From contig NZ_JANSHI010000008.1 of assembly GCF_047461615.1 (NCBI RefSeq), forward strand, positions 1 through 64,000: 64,000 bases of DNA. Direction: 5' to 3'. Source of the stretch: Thermostichus sp047461615 (GTDB taxonomy: Bacteria; Cyanobacteriota; Cyanobacteriia; Thermostichales; Thermostichaceae). A program made the translations under genes and the position numbers. Under the pieces are notes generated by a model, which searched no databases, was not told where the DNA came from, and worked only from the letters and a program-made list of their open reading frames with translations. Of the stretch, positions 26,648 to 34,689 are shown in pieces (the stretch's first letter is position 1; every line of letters starts with the position of its first letter).

Positions 26648-27615
26648 AGCTTTGGCAGTCTAGGGCGAGCGAACTTGGCAGAAACCCAGGAGGCATCCCT
26701 ATCTGCCTTGGCGTCGGAAGCAGGCTGGCGGAGCAACTGGGCTGCTAACTGCAAAAACCGGCGAATGGGCGGGATCTGATAGCGATCACGGGTGGTTACT
26801 GCCACTACCTGTCGCTGCAACAAGGGGGGGTCGGTGGGCCGCACCTGCAACCCTGGGTCGGCGTGGCAGTCCACTAGAGCCGATTCTGGCAGGAGAGCAA
26901 TCAACTGCCCCTGGCGAACGACACCGCGAAAGGCCTCCAGCGTGTTCAGCTCCAGCGCTGCCTTGAGAGTTAACCCCTGGCGGGCCAGGTGGGACTCCAC
27001 GCAAGTGCGCATGGCATAGCCATCTTTAAACACGACCTGGGGGTACTCGGCCAACACCGGCCAAGGGATCCGCTCGTAGCGGCTGAGGGGATGGCTGGTG
27101 GCCATCAACACCTGGATGGGCTCGGAATACAGGGGCTCCACTACCAGTTCGTCCCCCCGCCTTAGCCAGGGATTTTCCATCACCAAAGCCACATCCACCA
27201 ACCCATCCTTGAGCACCTTCAAGGCGCGGTCGCTGCCTAGAGCTGTAACCCGCAACTGCACCTGCGGGTACTCTCGGCAGAACTCCTGCAGCACCGGCGG
27301 CAGTCGATAGGCAGTCAGGGAGTGGATCCCGGCAACGCAGAGCTCGCTTTGCTCGCCCTGCAGCCATTCCCGAATGCTGGCTTGGGCTTGCTGCCACTCC
27401 TGACAGATGCGCCGGGCATGGGGTAGGAGCCGTTCCCCCGCCACCGTCAGGGCCACTGGGCTCTTGCGGTGCAGTAGCGGGACGCCCACCTCTTCCTCCA
27501 AGGCCTGAATTTGGCGGCTGATGGTAGACTGGCTTAGGCCACTGCGGCGGGCTGCAGCCAAAAAGCTGCCACTTTCGACGACGTTTAGAAAAGCCTGCAA
27601 CAGCTCCAAGCGCAC
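26644..27615 (-). CDS. LysR-family transcriptional regulator
   Basis: 323 aa from a GTG preceded by GAGAGG. The N-terminal winged helix-turn-helix (LLQAFLNVVESGSFLAAARRSGLSQSTISRQIQALE, shown here only by its ends LLQAF and IQALE) and two-lobed effector domain are typical. The start MRLELLQAFL resembles cyanobacterial NtcB (nitrate assimilation) from memory, but no nitrate genes are nearby. It overlaps the TrpD2-like gene downstream, which is therefore a candidate target or partner. The last 25 residues are a basic tail outside the LysR domain. Confidence 0.85.
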   Translation of the reverse strand: MRLELLQAFLNVVESGSFLAAARRSGLSQSTISRQIQALEEEVGVPLLHRKSPVALTVAGERLLPHARRICQEWQQAQASIREWLQGEQSELCVAGIHSLTAYRLPPVLQEFCREYPQVQLRVTALGSDRALKVLKDGLVDVALVMENPWLRRGDELVVEPLYSEPIQVLMATSHPLSRYERIPWPVLAEYPQVVFKDGYAMRTCVESHLARQGLTLKAALELNTLEAFRGVVRQGQLIALLPESALVDCHADPGLQVRPTDPPLLQRQVVAVTTRDRYQIPPIRRFLQLAAQLLRQPASDAKADRDASWVSAKFARPRLPKL

Positions 27616-27639
27616 CGAGAACCTCTCAGGAGTTACGGC

Positions 27640-28902
27640 CTAGCTGCCGCGGGATTTTAGCCAGGGATCTCTCGAACTGCTGTAAGTGCCGCTACCAAAC
27701 CCTGCCGTAGGGTTCACTTTCAAGCCCGCCCCGCCCATAGGCATTAGCTCCGGCTCGGCAAAGCCCCGCAGCCGCTGGGTAGATTCCAACTCACTCAAGC
27801 CCTTGGCCTGCAGCAGCACCCCAAAGCTGCCTAGCCCCAGCGGATCGATCAGCGCTTGGAGCGCAAAGCGCCGCTGCAGCACCTGGCCCACGCCCCCTGA
27901 CCCATCGCTTGTTTGGCTGAGGGCGGCCAGCCGTTCCGCCAACCCCAGGTTTACCAGAAAATAGCTTTGCTGCGTGAAGCCCAGTCGCTTGAGTCCCAGG
28001 GATTCCCCCACCTGTTCCAGGGTTGTAAAGTCCACATGGGCCGTGAGATCTTGGCACCCCACCCGACTATAGGGATCCGCAGAGGTGGCGTGTCGGCGGT
28101 AAGCTAGGAGCGTGCCCTGGGAGCGCTGGGGGCTGTAGTAGCGCTGGGCAGGATAGCCGTAGTCGATGGTCAGCACGTAGCCCCGCCGCAGCTTACGGGC
28201 CAGGAGCTGCAGCCACTCAAGGGCCTTGAGGTTGACCTCGGTTTGGTAGCCAGAGGGGTAGGTGGTAATTGGGATCCCCAGCCGGGCAAAGTACGCTTCT
28301 AGCGCGGGGGTTGAGGGATCCCCCAGCACCTCTTGAAACCCTCCCTCTGTCCAATCCACGTAGATTTCCCGCAAAGACCCTCCCTGCACCTGCACCCGAT
28401 GGACCGGAAAGGCATCCACCAGCTCATTGGAGAAAAAACAGCCAGTTACCGATTCCTCCGGGATTTCGTCCCACGCCAGCCAGCGCACCTTCTCCCCAAA
28501 GCCCGCCAAGCGCTCCTGCTGCAGCCGCCGCAAAGAGGCAGAGCGCTCCAGGATCCCGTACTCTAGAGCCTGCCAAAACGCAGGGTAAGCCGAGCGCACG
28601 TAGGTTAGCCAATCTTCAGCCAGGCGACCGCTGCCTGCCCCCATCTCAACGACCGCAAAAGCAGAAGGGGAGCCTAGAACTTGCCAGAACTGGTGAATCT
28701 GCTCCGCCAACAGGTGAGCAAAGTCGGGCGCCAGGTGGGGAGCCGTTAAGTAGTCAGGGCCAATGGGGTAGCCCCGCTCGTAGTAGCCCAGCTCCGGCTC
28801 GTAGAGGGCCCACTCCATGAACTGGGCAAAAGTCACTGGCCCCTGGGCGCGGATGCGGCTAGCGATGAGATCCCGAAGTTGTTGGTCCGTCTGGGGGTGC
28901 AA
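27640..28902 (-). CDS. NDUFAF7-type (PF02636) SAM-dependent methyltransferase
   Basis: About 420 aa. VEMGAGSGRLAEDWL is the SAM-binding motif I of the class I fold; FSNELVDAFPVHRV (motif with acidic pair) and YVLTIDYGYPAQRYY are hallmarks of the NDUFAF7/MidA family. In mitochondria and amoebae this protein methylates an arginine of the complex I 49-kDa subunit (NdhH homologue) and is needed for complex I assembly. Here it closes a cluster of NDH-1 genes. Two adjacent TTG codons (28905 and 28902) are the only starts matching the family N-terminus; no ATG is in frame nearby. Confidence 0.85.
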   Translation of the reverse strand: MHPQTDQQLRDLIASRIRAQGPVTFAQFMEWALYEPELGYYERGYPIGPDYLTAPHLAPDFAHLLAEQIHQFWQVLGSPSAFAVVEMGAGSGRLAEDWLTYVRSAYPAFWQALEYGILERSASLRRLQQERLAGFGEKVRWLAWDEIPEESVTGCFFSNELVDAFPVHRVQVQGGSLREIYVDWTEGGFQEVLGDPSTPALEAYFARLGIPITTYPSGYQTEVNLKALEWLQLLARKLRRGYVLTIDYGYPAQRYYSPQRSQGTLLAYRRHATSADPYSRVGCQDLTAHVDFTTLEQVGESLGLKRLGFTQQSYFLVNLGLAERLAALSQTSDGSGGVGQVLQRRFALQALIDPLGLGSFGVLLQAKGLSELESTQRLRGFAEPELMPMGGAGLKVNPTAGFGSGTYSSSRDPWLKSRGS

Positions 28903-28926
28903 CAAGGTGCCTATAGGCTAGGAGAC

Positions 28927-29100
28927 TCATCTCTGCAAGGGGCGGCGCCAATTTTGGCGAAACCGACGGTTTGTGAAAAGCAGGACTGGCCAGAGAGCTG
29001 AGACCAGCCATTTTCCCGATCCCGAGTAGAGGCGATCTGCCTTGCGGAGCGAGTACCAAACCCCTCCTGCGTAGATTGCCAAGAGCAAAAACGGCCACAT
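28927..29100 (-). CDS. 57-aa membrane protein downstream of ndhJ
   Basis: 57 aa, too short for many gene callers. ATG with AGGATAGG upstream, 46 bases after the ndhJ stop. Two hydrophobic segments, MWPFLLLAIYAGGVWY and a second around KWLVSALWPVLLFTN, flank a short charged loop; the C-terminus is basic (RRFRQNWRRPLQR). Aromatic placement and the NRRFRQN end recall a small protein family widespread in cyanobacteria, from memory. Two other frames across the same region are open but not protein-like. Position between ndhJ and the methyltransferase suggests an NDH-1-related role, which is inference. Confidence 0.65.
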   Translation of the reverse strand: MWPFLLLAIYAGGVWYSLRKADRLYSGSGKWLVSALWPVLLFTNRRFRQNWRRPLQR

Positions 29101-29146
29101 TTTCGCCTATCCTGCAAACGCCAGCCAGGTGGTTGAGGGAGCCCTC

Positions 29147-29692
29147 TTAGTAGGCATCCTGCAACTCATAAAAGTCAGGCGTAATATAGTCCTTGCGCAG
29201 CGGCCAGCCGATCCAGTCTTCTGGCATCAGGATCCGCTTTAGGTTAGGGTGACCTTCAAAGATAATGCCGTACATGTCATAGGTCTCCCGCTCCTGCCAG
29301 TCAGCCGACTTCCAGATCCAGTACACCGAGGGCACCCGCGGATCGTCGCGGGGCAGTTTCACCTGGACGCGCACCTCCGGCGGGCGATCCGCTCCGTCCG
29401 TCAGCTTAATCAAGTGGTAGAGGCTAACCAACGGCTGGCCTGCCCCTAGGTCATAGCCGCACTGGCAGGCAAGATAGTTAAAGCCATAGGCGTAGAGAGC
29501 GGTGCATACGGGCAGGAGAAAGTCCCGCTCCACCTCCAGTAGCTCTACTCCAGCCGCATCCCTGCCCAGATACTGGTGGTCAAAGCCGTTGTCAGCAAGA
29601 AACTGAGAAACTGGACCTCGCTCCCGCGTTGCCAGCGACTCGGCTGGCTCAGAGGCAGGCGGCGGACTTTCCGGCGTTTTGGGATCCGTCAT
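29147..29692 (-). CDS. ndhJ: NAD(P)H-quinone oxidoreductase subunit J
   Basis: 181 aa. NuoC/30-kDa family: the signature ERETYDMYGIIFEGHPNLKRI and the C-terminal WPLRKDYITPDFYELQ are intact. It sits in the peripheral arm of the cyanobacterial NDH-1 complex on the cytosolic face of thylakoids. The first 25 residues are Pro/Glu-rich and probably disordered. It begins one base after the ndhK stop, so ndhC-K-J are tightly linked. Confidence 0.96.
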   Translation of the reverse strand: MTDPKTPESPPPASEPAESLATRERGPVSQFLADNGFDHQYLGRDAAGVELLEVERDFLLPVCTALYAYGFNYLACQCGYDLGAGQPLVSLYHLIKLTDGADRPPEVRVQVKLPRDDPRVPSVYWIWKSADWQERETYDMYGIIFEGHPNLKRILMPEDWIGWPLRKDYITPDFYELQDAY

Positions 29693-29693
29693 C

Positions 29694-30434
29694 TCAGGCC
29701 CCTCCTTGCAAGGCTTTGAGCTGTTGCTCTACCCGCTTGAAGTCGGCAGTCTGCAGGGCCGGCGGCACGGGCAGGCCAATGGCGGCAGCTAGCTCCGGCG
29801 GCGGAGCCTGGCGGGTTTCGCTCTCCAAGTACTTGCCAGTGATGACTTCGGGCACAGGTCTAAGGTTGTGCTTGACGGTGTAGTAGCGGTGGGTTTGCTG
29901 CAGACGGCCCCGCTCCCGCATGTCCTCAGCGGCAATCTTCTTGCGCAGCTTGACAATGGCGTCCATGATGGCCTCAGGGCGGGGTGGGCAGCCGGGAATG
30001 TACACGTCCACGGGGATGAGCTTATCCACCCCTCGCACAGCGGTGTAGGAATCAGAGCTGAACATGCCGCCGCTGATGGTGCAAGCTCCCATGGCAATGA
30101 CGTACTTGGGCTCGGGCATCTGTTGGTAGAGCTTAACCAGCGCCGGCGCCATCTTCATGGTTACCGTTCCCGCTGTGATGAGCAAATCAGCGGTGCGCGG
30201 CGAAGTCCGAGGCAAAAGGCCAAAGCGGTCGAAGTCAAAGCGGGATCCCAGCATCGCCGCAAACTCGATAAAGCAGCAGGCGGTGCCATAGAGCAGCGGC
30301 CAGAGGCTGGACATCTTGGCCCAGTTGTAGAGGTCGTTTACCGTTGTGAGAATAACATTGTTGGAAAGATCCGTAGTCACTTGCGGAGGGGAGGCCGGGA
30401 ACAAGACTTCCGGCTCCTTAGAGGTCATGACCAT
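29694..30434 (-). CDS. ndhK: NAD(P)H-quinone oxidoreductase subunit K
   Basis: 246 aa. NuoB/PSST family carrying cluster N2: YGTACCFIEF (Cys53, Cys54), GACTISGG and PGCPPRPEA give the four cysteine ligands. The start ATG has AAGGAG eight bases ahead and overlaps ndhC by ten bases; a second ATG two codons on (ATGA overlap) is worse spaced. A longer frame upstream lies inside ndhC and is rejected. The C-terminal 50 residues extend beyond bacterial NuoB, as usual in cyanobacteria. Confidence 0.96.
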   Translation of the reverse strand: MVMTSKEPEVLFPASPPQVTTDLSNNVILTTVNDLYNWAKMSSLWPLLYGTACCFIEFAAMLGSRFDFDRFGLLPRTSPRTADLLITAGTVTMKMAPALVKLYQQMPEPKYVIAMGACTISGGMFSSDSYTAVRGVDKLIPVDVYIPGCPPRPEAIMDAIVKLRKKIAAEDMRERGRLQQTHRYYTVKHNLRPVPEVITGKYLESETRQAPPPELAAAIGLPVPPALQTADFKRVEQQLKALQGGA

Positions 30435-30787
30435 TCCAGCGCTCCTTTTCTCCAAGCGTAGACAAGACCCACTACGAGGATGGCAATGAAAATCAAAGCC
30501 TCCACAAAAGCCAGCAGCCCCAGGCGGTGAAAAGCTACTGCCCAAGGGTAGAGGAACACAGTCTCCACATCGAAAATGACGAAGGCAAGCGCAAACATGT
30601 AGTAGCGGATGTTGAACTGAATCCAGGCCTGCCCAAACGGCTCCATCCCCGACTCATAGGTGCTGACTCGCAGGGCTCCCTGCCGTTTGGGAGACAAACG
30701 GGCTGAGGCCCCTAGGGCCAAAACTGGCAGCAGGGCGCAGACAATGAGGAAAGCCAGCAGGTACTCGTAGCCAGATAGGACAAACAC
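30425..30787 (-). CDS. ndhC: NAD(P)H-quinone oxidoreductase subunit 3
   Basis: 120 aa, three membrane helices, NuoA/ND3 family: the YESGMEPFGQAWIQFNIRYYMFAL loop region (seen here as YESGMEPFG and FNIRYY) and FVIFDVETVFLYPWA are diagnostic. It starts at GTG; the family N-terminus MFVLSGYEYL begins exactly there, and the ribosome site is weak. First gene of the ndhC-K-J cluster. On the minus strand TATACT at 30836-30831 could be a -10. Confidence 0.95.
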   Translation of the reverse strand: MFVLSGYEYLLAFLIVCALLPVLALGASARLSPKRQGALRVSTYESGMEPFGQAWIQFNIRYYMFALAFVIFDVETVFLYPWAVAFHRLGLLAFVEALIFIAILVVGLVYAWRKGALEWS

Positions 30788-30871
30788 GACGCCAGACTGC
30801 CTCAGGTGCTCAACATTTAGATACGTTTTCAGTATAGAGTCAGTCTGTGGCCTCTTGGCGCCGGCGGATCT

Positions 30872-31147
30872 TTAGGGCTGCTGATGGTCTCGATCGCGGG
30901 AGAGCCAACTCCACACGCCGCTTAGCAAAGCGCCGGCTGTCAGGATCCCCAGCAACGGCTGAAACAAAGGTAGCCACAGCCGCAGCCAGAGCTTGTAGCC
31001 TAGGGTAATCCCGAAGAAGGCTGCTGTTACCGAGAAAACAAACCAGACAAAGCCGGCAAACATCAGAAGGGCCAGGGCAATGAGAAAAGAGTCCAACCAG
31101 CGCTTCCAGGTAGAGAGACTCATAGCCAGAACAGGCCAAATCTTCAC
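30872..31147 (-). CDS. Small membrane protein of unknown function
   Basis: 91 aa. Two hydrophobic segments (about 20-45 and 58-80 from the GTG). The GTG start follows AGGA closely; an ATG eight codons downstream (31123) has no ribosome site but is a common alternative. I do not recognise the family. It lies upstream of ndhC on the same strand, with 84 bases between, so it might be in the same transcription unit. Confidence 0.55.
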   Translation of the reverse strand: MKIWPVLAMSLSTWKRWLDSFLIALALLMFAGFVWFVFSVTAAFFGITLGYKLWLRLWLPLFQPLLGILTAGALLSGVWSWLSRDRDHQQP

Positions 31148-31295
31148 AGATCCTAACCCCTACTGCCCAGACCCTTCCCCTTAGCTTCTTCCTGGGCAGC
31201 TTCTCATTCCCTTGGGAAGTTGAAGGCGCGGCTACAGCAAGCCTCAGTGCCCCCTAAAAGGGGGGGTAAGCGGCTGAAGCAGGTTGGTTTAGAAT

Positions 31296-31823
31296 TTGAC
31301 CGGGTCATTCCTGCTGAGGGAGAACTTCGGAGTAGGGCGCAATTTGAGTGAGGCAGAGATTCCGGCAGAGGAAAAACGAGCCTTTGCGCTGAGGGTTGAC
31401 ACGACTTTGGATGCCCTAGGTGAAGTTTTGACTTGGTTTGAGTCCTTTCGCAACGCGGGTATTCCAGATCCCATCTGGTTGGAGTGCCAGTTGGTTCTAG
31501 CGGAAGGGTTTACCAATGCCGTCCGCCATGCCCATCGCGCCCTGCCCGCCAGCACGCCTATCGATATCGAGCTGACGCTGACGCCGCAGGGACTAGAGCT
31601 ACGCATCTGGGATCAGGGTCAGGAGTTTGACTTGGAGGGCTTTGCCCAAAACCTAGCAGCCAACCCTCTCCCCGACGCCGAATCCGAGGGAGGACGGGGC
31701 ATTTTGCTGATGAAAGCCCTCTCCACCCACCTGAGCTACACTCGCCAGGCCGATGGCCGCAACTGTCTGTTGATGAGCCGCCGCTTTGACGATCCTGGCT
31801 GCAGTTCCCAGCAAGCTGTCTAG
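31296..31823 (+). CDS. RsbW-like anti-sigma / serine kinase ATPase
   Basis: 175 aa. GHKL-type ATP-binding fold: N-box ECQLVLAEGFTNAVRHAH, then LELRIWDQGQEFD and the glycine-rich GGRGILLMKAL. Such single-domain kinases phosphorylate anti-sigma antagonists or bind sigma factors. No STAS antagonist or PP2C phosphatase is adjacent. The TTG start is uncertain; another TTG at 31344 has AGGG better spaced. Its TAG stop shares a CTAG with the convergent oxidoreductase gene. Confidence 0.75.
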   Translation: MTGSFLLRENFGVGRNLSEAEIPAEEKRAFALRVDTTLDALGEVLTWFESFRNAGIPDPIWLECQLVLAEGFTNAVRHAHRALPASTPIDIELTLTPQGLELRIWDQGQEFDLEGFAQNLAANPLPDAESEGGRGILLMKALSTHLSYTRQADGRNCLLMSRRFDDPGCSSQQAV

Positions 31824-32950
31824 GCCAAGAGACCAGCACTCAACTGGCGAATGGCCGCGCTGGCCACATCGCTATAGCGCAGCTCGCCAGCCAAGATTTG
31901 GCCCATACGCCGGGTGGCTCCCGGTCGCTTGACGCCAACTCGGTAGCCCACGCCGGGAAAGCGGTAGAACAGAGCCGCAATCCGCTTGGCCCAGCGCATC
32001 TCTGTGCCCCACTCCTGTTGGACGCGGGCGGAGTAGTTGGCCAGGGCTTCGGGATCCCCTGCCAGGGCTTGGTCGATGGCCTGCGCCGCCAGCATGCCAG
32101 TGAGGAGGGAGGGACGGATCCCTTCGGCGGTAAACGGGTCGACAACACAGGCGGCATCTCCCACCAGGAGCGCATTTTGGCTGTGCAGGGGTTGATCCCC
32201 GTCCCAAAGGCAGAGGGGATGGCCAAAGGACTTAACCGACTTGAGGTCGATGCCAAAGTTGTGGGCATACTGGCTGGCTATTTCTCGCAGGTTTTGTTTC
32301 TGGCCACCCCGAAAGGTGCCAGCTCCAATCGAGTAGCCGTCCGCCTTGGGGAAGTTCCAAATGTAGCCATTGCTAACACTGCCGAAGTCAAAGTGAGCAG
32401 CGGCAGTTTGCGGTTCCAAGCCAGCTACTTCCGCCTCTAGGGCAGCGGCCAGGCGGCACTGGCGACTGCGAAAGCCCAGCCACTTTGCCATCGACCCCTT
32501 GGCCCCATCAGCCCCAATCACGTACCGGCCCCAGACCGGGCCAGCAGGAGTCATTACCTGCCAGCGGTCACTTTGCCACTCAAGGCCGGCAGCGGCACAT
32601 CCAGCCCAGAGGGTGGCCCCCTGCTTCTGGGCCTGCTGGATTAGGTAGGCGTCGAAAACCTCCCGTCGCACCATCCACACTGGCTCTTTCAGATCCAACT
32701 CGACCACCACTGGATCCCCACCCCGCCAGGTGTAGCGAATTTGCCGAATCTTCAGCGAGATGGCGGGGCTGAAGTCAAAGTCAAACCAGGCCGCCACCAT
32801 GGGGGAGACGCCGCCCCCGCAGGGCTTGTAGCGGGGCAAGGGATCCTTTTCCAGGACCAGCACCGAGCGCCCGCGCTTGGCTAGGTGGTAGGCGGCAGCT
32901 CCGCCGGCAGGGCCGGCGCCGACGATAACACAGTCATACACGTAGGACAT
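31820..32950 (-). CDS. Geranylgeranyl-reductase-family FAD oxidoreductase
   Basis: 376 aa. The N-terminal FAD motif VGAGPAGGAAAYHLAKRG, the RYKPCGGGVSP active-site-like loop and the late FAD motif GDAACVVDPFTAEGIRPSLLTG match the geranylgeranyl reductase family (TIGR02032 type). It is shorter than and distinct from ChlP, so substrate is unknown (an isoprenoid or quinone is the family expectation). ATG start at MSYVYDCVIVG. It overlaps the convergent RsbW-like gene by four bases through a shared CTAG stop. Confidence 0.82.
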   Translation of the reverse strand: MSYVYDCVIVGAGPAGGAAAYHLAKRGRSVLVLEKDPLPRYKPCGGGVSPMVAAWFDFDFSPAISLKIRQIRYTWRGGDPVVVELDLKEPVWMVRREVFDAYLIQQAQKQGATLWAGCAAAGLEWQSDRWQVMTPAGPVWGRYVIGADGAKGSMAKWLGFRSRQCRLAAALEAEVAGLEPQTAAAHFDFGSVSNGYIWNFPKADGYSIGAGTFRGGQKQNLREIASQYAHNFGIDLKSVKSFGHPLCLWDGDQPLHSQNALLVGDAACVVDPFTAEGIRPSLLTGMLAAQAIDQALAGDPEALANYSARVQQEWGTEMRWAKRIAALFYRFPGVGYRVGVKRPGATRRMGQILAGELRYSDVASAAIRQLSAGLLA

Positions 32951-33009
32951 GGCTTGACACCTACATTTAGGGAACGCTGAAGCCGGGAAGGGGTTATCCC
33001 TGGCTGACT

Positions 33010-34422
33010 CTAGGCCGTAGTCGGGTCTTCTGCCGGGTTGTTACAGCGATACACCTTGGCCCCGACATTGCGCAACTTTTCGTCGATGGCTTCGTAGCCG
33101 CGGTCGATGTAGTGGAGCCCGTAGATGGTGGAGCAGCCCTCGGCCGCCAGGCCAGCCAACACCAAGGCCGCCCCCGCCCGCAAATCCGTAGCCACCACCG
33201 GCGCCCCTGACAGAGACGGCACCCCCCGGACGATGGCCACTCGGTTCTTGAGACGAATGTCCGCGCCCATGCGGTTAAGCTCCGGGATGTGGTGCATTCG
33301 GTTTTCAAACACTGTCTCCTCAATGGTGCAACTGCCCTCGCTGAGAGCAGCCAAAGCCATGATTGGCGCCTGCACATCGGTGGGAAAACCCGGGTAGGGC
33401 AGGGTTTGGATATCGGTGGCCTGACAAATCCAGCCTGAGCTGAGTTGAGCCGGGGCAATGCGCAGACGGTTGGGGCCTTCTTCCTCCACCCGCAGCCCCA
33501 TGTCCCGCAGCTTGGCAATCACCGCCCGCAGGTGATCCGGAATCACCGGCCCCACGGTGAGCTCAGAGCGGGTAATCGCTCCAGCGATGAGATAGGTACT
33601 GGCCTCGATGCGATCGGGAATGACGGTGTACTCTGTGCCATGCAGACGCGGCACCCCCACCACCACAACGGTATTGGTGCCTACGCCACGGATGCGGGCT
33701 CCCATCGCCTGACAAAAACGGGCCAGGTCCGCTACCTCTGGCTCTTGGGCGGCATTTTCAATCACCGTTTCCCCTTCGGCCAGCGTAGCAGCCATCATCA
33801 GAGTTTCCGTAGCACCAACGCTGGGATAGTCGAGGTAGATGCGGGTTCCCACCAGCTTACGGGCATAGGCGTGGACCACCCCGTGCTCAATCTGAACCGT
33901 TGCCCCCAACGCCTGCAAACCCCGCACATGCAGATCCACGGGACGCGAGCCAATGGCGCAGCCGCCCGGTAGGGGCACCCTGGCCACTCCCAGCCGCGCC
34001 ACCAACGGTCCGATGATAAGGAAACTGGCCCGTAACTGGCTGACCAATTCATAGGGAGCCTGGCAAGTCCTCAGGGAGCTGGCGTCTAGGTCAAGGGTAT
34101 TGCCGACATGGGACACCTTAACCCCCAGGGTGGCCAGGATCTGCCCCATGCGTTCGATGTCCAGCAGGCGCGGCACGTTGTGAATTCGACAAGCGGCAGG
34201 GGCCAAGAGGGATCCGGCCATGAGAGCCAAAGCTGAGTTTTTCGATCCCCCGATGGGAACGTGGCCGCTTAGGGTCTGCTTGCCAACAATTTTTAGAACC
34301 GGCCCTGCTATCTCTGACGAGGCTGCCATCCCTGTGGGGGTCGGCCACAGCTCAGGCTCCAAGAGCCCCGCCGGGTCAATGCGAGAGAACGCTCTGTTGC
34401 CGCGATTGTCAAAATCTCTCAA
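33010..34422 (-). CDS. murA: UDP-N-acetylglucosamine 1-carboxyvinyltransferase
   Basis: 470 aa from a TTG with GGAGG four bases ahead. First committed step of peptidoglycan synthesis: enolpyruvyl transfer from PEP to UDP-GlcNAc in the cytosol. The catalytic loop PGGCAIGSRPVDLH has its Cys at position 155, so classical fosfomycin chemistry is retained; GGSKNSALALMAGSLL is the N-terminal motif. Usual length is about 420-450, so the ATG at 34329 (439 aa, MAASSEIAG) is a serious alternative though it lacks a good ribosome site. Monocistronic in appearance. Confidence 0.93.
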   Translation of the reverse strand: MRDFDNRGNRAFSRIDPAGLLEPELWPTPTGMAASSEIAGPVLKIVGKQTLSGHVPIGGSKNSALALMAGSLLAPAACRIHNVPRLLDIERMGQILATLGVKVSHVGNTLDLDASSLRTCQAPYELVSQLRASFLIIGPLVARLGVARVPLPGGCAIGSRPVDLHVRGLQALGATVQIEHGVVHAYARKLVGTRIYLDYPSVGATETLMMAATLAEGETVIENAAQEPEVADLARFCQAMGARIRGVGTNTVVVVGVPRLHGTEYTVIPDRIEASTYLIAGAITRSELTVGPVIPDHLRAVIAKLRDMGLRVEEEGPNRLRIAPAQLSSGWICQATDIQTLPYPGFPTDVQAPIMALAALSEGSCTIEETVFENRMHHIPELNRMGADIRLKNRVAIVRGVPSLSGAPVVATDLRAGAALVLAGLAAEGCSTIYGLHYIDRGYEAIDEKLRNVGAKVYRCNNPAEDPTTA

Positions 34423-34621
34423 TCTTCCTCCTCACCCACAAAAATAAGGTAGGCACTTCAGAGAATACTCTGGGGATCACAGCAGCGGCTAAACTAGCAG
34501 GCCCAAACCGGGAGTGAGGAAGGAAGAGAAGTTCCTACAGCCCTGCTTCTACCCTATAGTGGCAGAGGAGGATTCGCTCAGCCACTTCCCTGAATGCAGG
34601 CTCCCAGCGCGGGCGGCTGGG

Positions 34622-34650
34622 TTTAGCCCAACAGGGGAGAGCAGTACAAT
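34622..34650 (+). promoter_or_regulatory. Candidate promoter of the DUF3386 gene
   Basis: TACAAT at 34645-34650 is a good -10; TTTAGC at 34622-34627 is 17 bases upstream and only partly matches a -35. It lies 40 bases before the start codon, leaving room for the strong AAGGAG ribosome site. Confidence 0.35.
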
Positions 34651-34689
34651 GGAGGGTGATGAGAATCTCTTGCAAGAAGGAGATCCCTG

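Noticed and set aside
26644..27615. Firm assignment of the LysR regulator as NtcB
   Set aside because: The N-terminal resemblance is from memory and no nitrate-assimilation genes are nearby, so only the family is called.
31250..31264. C5-TAAAA-G5 hairpin between two divergent genes
   Set aside because: There is no T-tract and it lies between two start codons, where a terminator is not expected; the stem is short and homopolymeric.
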